Notes under the pieces: generated by a model
The model's database searches: none
Told to the model about the DNA's origin: nothing
The model's input: the letters and a program-made list of their open reading frames with translations, nothing else
Origin: Nemertoderma westbladi
Lineage: Eukaryota > Xenacoelomorpha > Nemertodermatida > Nemertodermatidae
DNA: 46,346 bases
NCBI GenBank assembly: GCA_032718475.1
Contig: JAUCBJ010006609.1
Location: forward strand, 1-46,346
Direction: 5' to 3'
Part shown: positions 10,779 to 21,300 of the stretch, in pieces
Numbering within the stretch: position 1 is the stretch's first letter
Layout of the letters: each line of letters starts with the position of its first letter
Made by a program: the position numbers and the translations under genes

Positions 10779-11675
10779 TCACTCGAGGTAGAAGTTTGAA
10801 GCACTAGCTCTGGTACTGTAAGGGTGTGTATCGCGCACTCTGTTGAATTTTTGTTTTAGGTAATTGGGACATTTACCATTATACACTTTATGCACATGGT
10901 TAAGGCGTAGCTGCTTAACTCTACTATCTAAGTTAAGTAGTCCAGATTCAGAAAAGTCATCTGGAGTTAGGTGGTGCCTAGGTTTATAGTCTTTAATAAA
11001 TCGTACTACTTTATTCTGAGCTACTTGTAATTTAGATTTAAGCTGTTTGGTTAAGCCTTCATACCAAGAAGAGCACGCATAGTCCATGTGACACTGTATT
11101 AAAGAAGAGCAAAGTAACTTGTGGGAGTCGGTGTTTAAACTATTTTTATTTCTGTATAGAAACCTAAGCCTACTGTTAACTTTCGAGAAAATATTTTTCA
11201 CTGTGCTTTCTCCTGATAAGCAGTTATCCAATGTGGCGCCTAAATATTTAACTTCCTTTTTATTTTCAATCTTATGTCCATTACTAGTGACTTCAAACTT
11301 AGTTACCTTCTTTAACTTTCTTTTGGAACCAAACAAAATACTTTCAGTCTTACCGTAGTGAATGGATAGCTTATTATCAACCAACCACTCATTACAGGAT
11401 TCTAGAACTGCACTTAACTTTTGGGAAATATGGATAGGATCTTTATGAGAGAAAATAAGAGCACTGTCGTCGGCATATAAAATGAGTTTAAAATCGGGAT
11501 CTATACTACTTATCAGTTCATTTACATAGCATACAAAAAGCAGAGGACCTAATATACTACCTTGCGGTACACCACAGGTAATCTCTTGTACAGTAGACTG
11601 CGATTTGCTAATGACTACAGTTTGACCTCTGTCTGACAGGTAGGACTTGAACCAGTCTATAGAACCTACACCCAT
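10779..11675 (-). pseudogene. LINE C-terminal reverse transcriptase (YADD)
   Basis: The 298-residue frame begins at the end of RT motif A and contains GVPQGSILGPLLF (motif B), LILYADDSAL (catalytic motif C) and the thumb region (VKYLGATLD). The C-terminal CR1-type domain (LIQCHMDYACSSWY, LQVAQNKVVRF, PYSTRASASNFYL) follows. Catalytic residues are intact here although the element as a whole is broken upstream. Confidence 0.88.
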
Positions 11676-11843
11676 CAGGCATAACTTACCAAGCAGAATT
11701 TCGTGATCTACAGTATCGAAATGCCTTTTGTAGGTCCAACATTACCATACCAGTATATAAACTGGTTATTACATCTAATTGTATCAGTTAAGTTAATAAG
11801 ACAGGTGTCTGTAGAATATGATTTACGAAAACCGGACTGAAGT

Positions 11844-12743
11844 TCATAGATCAGCTTCCAGCTGTAGAAAAACAGAACGTTCTAGAATTTTAGATACAAT
11901 ACTTAAGATACTAACAGGTCTGTAATTACAGGGTTCTACTTTACTATTCTTTTTATACAGCGGAACAACCTTAGCTAATTTCAGTTCGTCTGGTACTACA
12001 TTATCTACGATGGAGTAATTAATAATAAAAGTAATAGGCACTTTAAGTACTTCAGCACCATCCTTAAGAAAACGGGCAGGTATTAGATCTAGACCGGTAC
12101 TTTTTGAGGCTGATAGGCTAAGTAGATTTTGAAAAACAAAATCCTCAGAAACGGGTTTTAAAAATAACTTTTCTGAATTTTGTAACTTTTCTAAATAAAA
12201 ATTATTTAGAGTTTCGGACCCTATACTATATTTATTACTTGATAACGGTAACTTCTTAACTAAATACGAGGCAACATTAGTAAAATAATTATTAAATAAA
12301 TTACTAACTAGAGTATGATCATGTACCATCTCACCATTATCTTGCAGAACAATATTCGATGTAGATTTAAGGTTTTTATAACCTAAAGATTTTAGGGTAG
12401 ACCATAGACTTTTAGGATTATCTTTATTCTCACTTATTTTGTTGTACAAATATTCAGATTTAGCTTTTTTTATTTCCCGTTGGACAAGGTTTCTATATTT
12501 GCAGTAATTATTATAATCAGCTAAAACACGGTATTTCCTAAATTTATACAAATAGTTATCTCTTTCTCTGATATTACTAAGAATACCCGAGGTCATCCAG
12601 GGCTCAGTGCGTTGTTTAAGACTAATTTCTTTAATTGGTGCTACAGTATTAAGTGACTTTAGAAATATATCTTTAAAAACAGTGTACGCAAGGTTAATGT
12701 CAGTGGCCTTAAAACAGGGTTCCCAGTCAGAATTAACTAACAA
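11844..12743 (-). pseudogene. LINE linker and N-terminal reverse transcriptase
   Basis: A Lys/Asn-rich linker leads into the RT fingers, with SASKSTGLDLIPARFLKDGA, KLAKVVPLYKK and CNYRPVSILSIVSKILE. The frame stops at 11844. The next conserved part (ELQSGFRKSYSTDTCLINL, then a motif A region with Leu-Asp-Leu-Gln-Lys-Ala-Phe) is split over two other frames between about 11843 and 11680. At least two one-base shifts are therefore needed before the next long frame. Confidence 0.85.
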
Positions 12744-12745
12744 AC

Positions 12746-13123
12746 TTAAAAAGCGTACCGATATAAAGTACCGATTAAAATAGGTTTAGTTTTAGGGAGT
12801 AAAAGTTCCACCAGTAAAACTTCGTCACAAGACTCTAAATCTTCCCTACGATTAAAAGCTAAATCACATCGAATGTAAGTACAGACACCACCGCCGTGTC
12901 TGTCCCTATCCTTACGTAAAACTACGTAATTATCAATATAAATTTCTCCATCAGAAACGCTATCATCGAGCCAAGTTTCAGAGATTGTTAAAACTGCTGG
13001 GTTGGATTTATTGATTAAAATACGAATTTCGGAAAGTTTGGGAAGCAGAGATCGTGCGTTTAAATGCAAAAAAATGCAGACCTTTTTTCTTAAAAAATTT
13101 AAAAGTTTCACTCTCAGCATCAC
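12746..13123 (-). pseudogene. LINE endonuclease domain fragment
   Basis: The protein matches the N-terminal half of CR1-type AP endonucleases: FLHLNARSLLPKLSEI, ISETWLDDSVSD, VVLRKDRDRHGGG and VCTYIR. The catalytic Glu of ISETWL is present. The frame joins the PHD frame through a shift at an A7/T7 run near 13067-13075. It ends abruptly after GTLYR. The second half of the domain, including the expected GDFN and SDH motifs, is missing, so a deletion separates it from the RT frame at 12743. Confidence 0.8.
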
Positions 13124-13285
13124 TTGGAGTTTGCAGAGGCGATGTGAGGAATGAATCGTCGGTTTCTGATTCTAAAATAGTATCATGAAAGGGAAGTTCC
13201 GTAAAAATACAGCTATTGCAGAGAAAACTTGGCTCAAGATTGTTTCTGGTGGAGAATAAATTACTGCTATTCCTACGGTAACATT

Positions 13286-13705
13286 TTAAATGTACAAATG
13301 TGTCACAACTCTCGCATTGGACGATCTTACTCCGAGAGTTTGTTCCTCGCTGACAGACCTGCAGACGGGACAGTTGATCTTCGGGGCCCGCGTCCTGCTG
13401 GGTCCTGGGTTGGTCTCAATATCCCCAGCCAGAGACAGAAGACAGAGTTTGGCGATTAGGCCTCTAGTTCGTGGAGAGGAGACCCAAGATCTTCTTCCCC
13501 GACGAGAGCAGTAGAGGCTAAATCCACTCGTCAACCACATCTCCGTCGATTCGGCGCGGCAGTTCGAAACGGTAGCGACAGGTTCCGCAAACCAGTCCAA
13601 TACGGGTATTAGGTGGGTTGCAGGGTTACTCCGCGGATCGGATGGTTCTGCCACAACGAAACGGCCCAGAACGATGACAACTGTGGAGATTAAGAGTGGT
13701 GACAT
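13286..13705 (-). pseudogene. LINE ORF 5' part: signal-like segment, 2A, start of PHD finger
   Basis: The frame is 139 residues from ATG 13705. Residues 1-20 (SPLLISTVVIVLG) form a hydrophobic, signal-peptide-like segment. Residues 87-102 read LCLLSLAGDIETNPGP, a canonical 2A ribosome-skipping motif (D-I-E-x-N-P-G-P) at 13447-13400, with the expected break between G101 and P102. The downstream product begins PSRTRAPKINCPVC, the first zinc pair of a PHD-type finger. The remaining pairs (CESC, H-x2-C, CNSC) are in another frame just below 13320, so a one-base shift breaks the finger. 2A motifs separate LINE ORFs co-translationally without a protease. Confidence 0.8.
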
Positions 13706-14623
13706 TGTGCTGTCTGGCTGTAGTCTGACTAAAAAGATAAAAACTGTATAGGCCTAGTACCGGTATCTTTCTTGGTCTTATTGTCGGCAGGCCTACAGCT
13801 TCAGCTGCTTATCTTCTTTACTTATCTAGTTCCCCCCCCCCCCCCCCCCCCCACACCCTTCACATATCGTGGGCTGAGAGTAAAAACCTTCTTTACTCTA
13901 TGGTGGCCCTGTACGGCCAAATAGAGTAATATTTTTTTTGTTCCCCCGACTTTTGCAAACTCGTTTGCACGACAATACTCGGGGAAACAAATCTAATTGT
14001 CGGGAGTGGTTTCTATACCAACAAACACCCAATCAAGTTTGTTTCCCCGACTTTTGCAAATTCGTTCGAACAACTTTACAAAACTCGGGATAACATTTGT
14101 TTTTTAACAAAAATAACATAAATTTATTTTACAAACCCGTTTCAGTAACCTTTTAGCTGTAACCTATAAGGCAGTAGAGGAAGGGCGCCACAATAACTCA
14201 CAATTTTGAACACACAGTAAACATTCAACCCTTTTTCTTTACTCCCCAACATAAAGCTGGTATCCACATCGCTGTGTTCGCGCAAGAATTTAAGAAATCG
14301 TAACATAGCAATTACTAGAAGAAGCCAGTCTATAGCGTGGCGTATGACCCACGGGTGTGGGAGACTGGATTCGGTTCTAGAGAAAGTTATTGCAGTAGGC
14401 TACTTTGTATTATTCAATTGATCACTACTATATAATCTCCGACAACTATATTTACTTTCGGGGGAATATTAGCAGTTCCGTTGGGGCGTGGCGCTTTAAG
14501 TATCACGCAGAGTTATGACTAACACTAATTACAACGAATGGTCATGAGACTACACAGTATTTACATTCTTTAGGAATGTATAATTATTCGCTCGCATTTC
14601 TACACTCACGTCACTGACAATCT
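13706..14623. other. non-coding: poly(C) and direct repeats
   Basis: A poly(C) run of about 20 lies near 13831-13852. CCCCGACTTTTGCAAA occurs twice about 100 bp apart (near 13944 and 14044), each followed by TTCGTT- or CTCGTT-type sequence and ACTCGGG, suggesting a short tandem or palindromic repeat. No gene seen. Confidence 0.5.
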
Positions 14624-14868
14624 CTAAAAGTCGCTAATTAACTATTAATAAATGCCACAAACTGACAAACTGCAACTTGATTTATTGTTGTACAAAAATG
14701 CCGCAAATTCTAAAAATATGCACTGTAATACAGTTACAGTAATATAATAATCAATAATCTGATAATTCCTTAATAATAAATTGACTTAAAAAAACGTTCT
14801 AAAAAAAGATCGATTAATTAAAAATTACTTAGGCCTATACTTATAAATTAGGTACATAACTAACTAAA

Positions 14869-14873
14869 AAAAC
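14869..14873 (+). repeat. target-site duplication AAAAC (left)
   Basis: The matching AAAAC is at 30886-30890. The empty site in repeat copy A has a single copy of the sequence, confirming the duplication. Five bp is usual for BEL/Pao. Confidence 0.88.
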
Positions 14874-16071
14874 TGTAAAAGCTTTTGTGGGATAACTGAT
14901 TCGTTTGCCTTGCTAACCAGTTCCCCCCCAGTCGCTGAATACTCTAAAAGGGGATCTATAACTCGAATAGCGCAAGCTACCGGCTTATTGGCTGATTTGC
15001 TGTACGCAGGTATCTGGGCTCTGTTTAATCGGCCAACCAGCCTAGGAAGGTTGCGTCATAGCCCTGTTTTGTATCTCCCAATAGAATTTGAGTTAGCCTT
15101 GATTTTGACCTATCACAGAGCTACTGAACTGAAATTTTCCTATCTCACTGCTCTTTCTCTGTGTTGAACAGGAGCTTCGTGGAATAAGGGTAGTTGGTAT
15201 CCTCGTATAGAGAGTAGTCACGAGTTTTTCAAAGCCACGAAAGAACGGCTTTGTAGTGTTTTGTGCTTTCTGCTTTTTAGCCCAACACTAGTAGGTTTAA
15301 TTATAGGGACATATATCCTTTAACTGCTAAATATCACTTTGTGAATATCACTCTGCAATTTCGTAGTCACGATCACGACGTGACTCGGCTCAATCAATAC
15401 TGTATACTGCTATTTGTTGTCGGTTATTCATTATATTTGTTGATGAATTATTATATTGGAATAACGAGAAATAACCCCGAAAACCCAATATTCTTGATAT
15501 ACCGAAGGTAAGAGAGAAAGGTTACCTATAACGATTGTGACTTATGTTAAAGTGGTTTGAAGTGAATCTAATGTTATTTGATAGACCCTACATGAGTCAG
15601 TCTGTGTTCCTTTTATATGTGACTAAAATCAGTGAAGATTGGCAGATTAGTGTGCAGTATTGTGCAGCATTGTATATGAGTGAGTCTGTTAAAGAAGCAA
15701 TTCCTAAAGAATGCGCCATATATGTGAATTATAATTAAGCCATATCATTGTGAGTAGTTTAAGTCATAACTCTGTTTATATAGATAAAGCGCCACGTCCT
15801 AAAGGAACTGTTAATATTCCCCGAAGGTGAATAATATTGTCAGAGATTATATAATACTGTCAGTCGAATAATACATTAGGCTTACATAGCAATAAAATTA
15901 AGCCGTCGAACCCAATCTCCCGGGTATATCCAGCGGGTGAATGATCGCGCACAGATTGGTTTCGACTAGTGTAGTGAATCAAATACTTGTCATAGGCTAA
16001 AAGGCGATTTAATATCTAGAAGACATCCTAATTTGGCGGGTTAAACTGCCAAAGGTCTAAAAGCGCGAACA
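14874..16071 (+). repeat. 5' LTR of the BEL element
   Basis: The LTR starts TGTAAAAGCTTTTGTGGG and ends GCGCGAACA. It should hold promoter, transcription start and poly(A) site; an AATAAA lies at 15891-15896. It is the same length as the 3' LTR with no indels. Differences from the 3' LTR are at 15170, 15178, 15747 and 15772, all transitions. Short open frames inside it (14910-15167, 15544-15738) occur in both LTRs and have no recognisable product. Confidence 0.95.
15891..15896 (+). promoter_or_regulatory. poly(A) signal in 5' LTR
   Basis: AATAAA sits 175 bases before the LTR end. The same site is at 30705-30710 in the 3' LTR, where it would direct 3' end formation. Confidence 0.5.
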
Positions 16072-18334
16072 TTAAAGGATATAGCTTCTTTATTGCAGTA
16101 AGCAATAAAGTTGAAAGTACCGGTCAACCGGTAAACCTGAACGGTACATCTGTAGGTCAGTAGGCCCAACTGCCAGAACCGGTACTGCCGTAGGTCCGTA
16201 GGTCCAACTGCCAGAACCGGTACTTCTGTAGGTCCATAGGCCCGACTGTCCTAACCGGTACTTCCAGTATAAGTACATTAGTATTATTCGATTTTGATAA
16301 TTATATACCGGTAGGCCTTAATAATTAATCAGGGACTGCAGCCCTGGTTTTTTATTGAGATTTTTACTTATTTCTGTCAAGTTTTATTTGTTTGTAGGCC
16401 AGTATTGAACAGAAGGCGTGTAAGCCTGATCAGATTGTACAGACAATTTGTAGGCTGAGCTGTTGTCTGATTGCTGTTAAGTCTGAATGGATTGCAGTGT
16501 GTGTAGATCACCTGTCCGATAAAGAACGGTTAGGAAGTAGGGGCAGCGAATGCTGTAAGGTAAATCCCCAATTAAAGAATGAGTCGTACTACTGGGTTAG
16601 AACGCATACTACCTAATTATTTCGGAGTCTGCATGTCCTGTAGTTTATTTAGGCTTGAGAGTAGTCTGCCATCGTTTAGTCTGTACTTTGTTTGTGTAAG
16701 TCTGTACGGGTAGCGTATAATATTTATTTAGATAATTTGTAGGCTGGATAGTTGTCTGGCTGTTATTAGGTCTGAACGGATTGCAGCGTATGTAGATCAC
16801 CTGTCCGATAAAGAACGGTTAGGAAGTAGGGGCAGCGAATGCTGTAAGGTAAACCCCCAACTAAAGAATAAGTCGTACTACTGGGTTAGAACGCATACTA
16901 CCTAATTATTTCGGAGTCTGCATATACCGTAGTTTGTTTAGGCTTGATAGTAGTCTGTCAGTGTTCGGTCTGCATTTTGTTTGAGTAGTTTGTACGCGTA
17001 GCGTAATATTTATTATTCAGAGTTTATGCGATTATTCGCAACATTCATTCCCCAAGTTTGTTCCTACAGTAATTGTGTTTGTTATACATACTGCTATAGT
17101 TAAATTAACCCCGGTACTACACGGGCTGCTTGGCGTAGGTAAAGACTGGTGATTTTGTGCATCGGTCACTCCAGCAGATGCCGTGGTTCTTTTAGCTGTT
17201 CAAGTATATTTAACTACAGATTATATGTTATACAAGTACTCGTACCTAATTTAGGGTTTAGTGTACAGTGCTTTCCGAAAGTAATTAGTGCAGGCATTAC
17301 ATTTGTATTGTAAAGTGGTTGATAGGCACGTTCGATTAGCTCTATTAACTTCTAGGTAGGAACACTCCGTGATACATAACGTAGAACCTATAGCGATACG
17401 GCTATAGGTCGTCAGGCGGTGGTATTTTCCTATCTGGACAACGCAGTGTATTTACTACTACTTATTATTTCAAATACCGTAGTACCCTGTCCGTTGTAAT
17501 AACCAGATTTCTAACCCTTTGTTAGGCTGGTTTGTAGACTTCTTGTAAAATTACCCTAAAAATTCGTATTTTGTGTTTTTTGTAAATTTTTGTGTTTATT
17601 TAGAGATTGTAATCTCACCCGAATTGTACGTAATTTGTAGTATTAAGTAACTTAGGTAAATTAGTATTATTTGTTTTAGTGTCCTATAAGTAACACTTCA
17701 CTGAAAGCGCACCGCTTTGTGTAGTGATTACTCCCCAGAAATAATAACATTTATTTCAAACATTGACAAAACCCATTAAAACGGGTATATATATATTATA
17801 AATCAAATCTAACGATTTATAAATCGTAGGCCTACCATACAACCATTAGGTCTCAATATCAGTTGGACTACTGTTCAAATAACGGTAATAAAGTAAGTAA
17901 AGTAACAAAGTAACCCTAGCATTCAGAAATTCAATTACTTAAAATAATTGATATACCGGTATTTACGATAGGCCTATTATCTTTATTTCTATAAATCTAG
18001 GCTGAAATTATACCGGTACTTGTAATTAATTCTATTCCAGAATTATATATACTACAAACTGTAAGCTGTATACCGGTATTCCGTTAGGCCTATTATATAT
18101 TTATATATATTTGTGCTAAAATTATACCGGTATTCTGTGATAAACCTAGTCTGTAATAATACTTTTATAGTTATATATACTATAAGCATACCGGTGTTCT
18201 AATATATTATATATATATCCTACTACACTGAGTAGCAGTACCGGTAATTAATTACTAGGCTATCAGTTAATACTGAGTTACTAGACTTGCTCAGACTGTA
18301 ATACAGCAGTAGACATTCAACTGTATACATAAAC
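16072..18334 (+). other. BEL untranslated leader
   Basis: The 2.26-kb leader between LTR and gag-pol ATG has no long frame. I found no clear tRNA primer-binding site: the bases after the LTR (TTAAAGGATATAGC) lack the usual TGG start. The leader holds a 289-bp tandem duplication and many ACCGGTA repeats near 16110-16310 and 17950-18250. The long leader could hold an internal ribosome entry or packaging signal; that is inference. Confidence 0.6.
16442..17016 (+). repeat. 289-bp tandem duplication in the BEL leader
   Basis: Unit 1 (about 16442-16730) and unit 2 (about 16731-17016) are aligned throughout. Both contain CCTGTCCGATAAAGAACGGT (16511 and 16800) and GTAGGGGCAGCGAATGCTGT, then a stretch through GGTTAGAACGCATACTACC. 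Blocks of near identity alternate with diverged ones, suggesting conserved RNA elements inside the units. Confidence 0.85.
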
Positions 18335-21300
18335 ATGTCTGATACTAAGCAGAACCTGTCAGACAGTTTATTAGATGTAACTATCTGCGACTCAGATAGA
18401 GGCGTAGAACCTTCTAGTCGTAAGTTCAGTTCACCTCCCACTGTGAGGAAAGTCATCCCTCCAGTAGTAATAAAAGAACCTAGGCTGGTCCAACATCGTA
18501 GGTCTATCATAGGCACTCGAGCTCAGGTCAAGCGGGACCAAGAAGCAGCGGAACAGCAACAACCCGCGAGCCAAGAACTTACTTCTCAACGGCCCGACAG
18601 CTCCAGTAGTGAAGATACGGTAGAACTGACACCCGAACGCGGAGCAAGGATGACGGATGAGGCTTATTCAGATCCCCTTCTCATCCTTCCTGCAGCCGTA
18701 CTCACTAGGTTATTGATCGCTGTGGAAGAACACCAGATCGATTGGGCGAGAAGCCAGCGTTCAACTAGAGATAGCTATGCTGGATACACAAGGGAAGAAC
18801 TGAAGTCCATGGTTGAGTTGCAATGGAACTTTCCCGGACCCGGACTCCCGTTTGATTTATCCGAAGCTGCCTGGGAAGACATACACCGGATGGGAGTAGC
18901 CGAGGAAACCATAGATCCAGCTGTGTGGAAGAGGTCCGCAGCCGGATACGCACAGGGATTCTTCAGCTCTATGGAGCGAGTAGAAAAACAACTGTTACAA
19001 CAACCTCAAGGACCTCAAGAGCAGGGACAGCTGCTTTATCAAGTAAGAGAAAGAATTCTACGAATCAGGTTAATATTATCGGCCTTTGAGGAGGCTTCTA
19101 AACGAAGACAAGACACGTCGTTGCAAGTTGCCGTAAAGACTTGGTTTCAACGGGTGAGTCGCCAGGTTCAAGGAGCAGCTCAGTGGAAAGCTCAGCTGGA
19201 GGAGCGCTCAACCCATGGAGAATCAACGGACGCTACTTTTTCCCAAGTGGAAAGTGAAGCGACGGCAGAGAAACCGCATAAGAAGGATGCCATTGACATC
19301 TATCTGTCAGACTATCAGCGTTTTTTGGGAGATGAAGAGTTGAGGAGAAGGCTAGATGGACTTAGCCCTAATAGTGAAGGAGCCCAACGTGTGTTGGATG
19401 CAATAGATGTAGATAGGTTAGCGGCGAACCAAGCTAAATTCGATGAACAACTCCGCATCGCTAGAGAAAAGGAAGAACAAGTAATTAAAAAACGTATAGA
19501 AGACAGAAAGATAGCAGCAGTGGCAGAGGCAGAAAGAAAGGCGACCTTGGCAGAAGCAGCGGCAGAGGCAAAAGCGACAGCGGCAGAGGCAAAAGCGGCA
19601 GCGGCAGAGGCAAAAGCGGCAGCGGTGGCGGATGCAGAACGGAGAGCGGCTGAAGAGATCACCCAACTGGAGTTGGAAAATCTTCAAGAGAAGCAAGACG
19701 ACTTCAGTAAACAGTTAACAGCTAGTAATATGCAGATGATGAATCGATCTACTCCCAAAAGACAGGGATATACATCATCTGAAGAAGGCGATACCACCGA
19801 TACTGAAGGCAAAGGAAATAGATCTCATCTAAGCAGACGTAAAAGAACATTCCACCGTCAGAAATTGCCTGATTTGCCTCCAGCTGTTAGAAGGCAACTA
19901 AATAACACCAACTTAGGCAGTACAGAACCCACAGACCAAATAATTAAAATAGAAAGACTCCCTACTATAGTAGATGAGCCTGAAATAATTAGGCCTGTTT
20001 TTGAAATCACCCCTTCGGTGATAGACACACCTGTGCTCCCTGAAGCTACCTCTACATTCCCTCTGCATAGCACTAAGCTACCTGTGCCCAGTAGAACTGC
20101 CCTGAAGACAGTTCAGGTCCTGGACCCCGAGCGAAATATTACTGATTTGTCGCCCGTTGTCCCTCGTCTGCCCGCTACGACGTTGGCGGATCCCGTTTCG
20201 GCGGTTGATTGGGTGGACGAGAGACGGCGGGGGATGGACATTCTCCTCGGAAAGATGGAGGAGAATCAAGCACGCTCCTCTCAACAGGTCCGAGAGTTAG
20301 AAGGGACTGTTCAACAGTTAAAGGGCACAGTAAAGGAAAGTAAGCTAGAGTTGCAAGAAGTGCAGCAAAATATCGCGCTAGAACGCGATAAATTAGTAAA
20401 TTTACAAAAGGGTATACCACCACCCCCTGTAACAATGTGTCAACCTGTTAGGTCTGAAATATCTCATGCGCAAGGTGTGGAGCCTACACGCATCTATACT
20501 GCTAGCGAAGTAGAAACTCCTATAGTGAACCCTATTAAGGGTAATTATAGACCTGTTGTTAATGACATTCCCTATAGAACTGATCATAATCCGAGAAATT
20601 TATATACCGATAACTCGATATTGAATAACACGATGGCCCAAGAAAGTTTTACGCGTCAAATGGCTAGAACCGAAGCCCGGCAAGCGGTAAAGGTGGGAGA
20701 GATCGTCAAGTTCAATGGAGATGAGATGAAATGGTTACCTTTTAATGAATATTACAAAGATAACATACAGAACTCTGTCCTATCTAATGGAGAAAAACTT
20801 AGATACCTCATCGAGTGCTTGGAAGGATCTCCCAAGTTAATGGCGTTAAAGTTTATTGGACATCCAGACGGATTAAGACAAGTTTGGGATACACTAAACA
20901 TCAGGTATGGTAATAGGAATAACATCGCTGGGTATTTGTATGCAAAGTTGGTAGCGCCCCGAAAGTTTATTAGCAGCGGAATTATCGAGTTTTCCGATGA
21001 GATTCAGGAGATCTGTAGACAATTAGATTGGCTAGGTAAGTCTCAGGAGTATCAGAATGCTATGGTTATTAGAGCAGTGGCTTCTACTTTACCGAAGGGT
21101 GGAGTAGGTACACGCTGGGATAAGAAAGTGCTATATATGATGGAACAACAACGACGAGACCCTACCATGGCTGATCTCATGTCATTCCTAGATGGAGAAG
21201 TGAAATTACAGCTCCTGAAACTGTCTAGAGAAAAGACACCGGAAAACAAGGTAAGTGAAAAACCCGTCTCTAGGAGAAAGGTAACACCAGTGTGTTATAC

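Larger units (their letters stand above)
10740..13705 (-). mobile_element. decayed CR1/Crack-like LINE with 2A peptide
   Basis: A non-LTR retrotransposon reads leftward: N-terminal hydrophobic segment, 2A motif, PHD-type finger, AP-type endonuclease and reverse transcriptase. At least four frame breaks and a deletion inside the endonuclease make it inactive. The 5' end is taken at ATG 13705; the 3' end is uncertain, below the stop at 10779. Among animal LINEs, 2A motifs are known in CR1/L2/Crack-type elements of echinoderms, molluscs and amphioxus, which agrees with the domain order. Confidence 0.8.

Noticed and set aside
11119-11358. Plus-strand frame of 79 residues
   Set aside because: Antisense shadow of the LINE reverse transcriptase.
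14910-15738. Open frames of 85 and 64 residues inside the 5' LTR (and equivalents at 29625-29981 and 30358-30552)
   Set aside because: They are present in both LTRs only because the LTRs are near identical. No domain, no codon pattern and no conservation evidence supports a protein.
19315-19696. Minus-strand frames rich in Ala/Ser or Cys/Arg
   Set aside because: Antisense shadows of the Ala-rich coiled coil of the BEL polyprotein.
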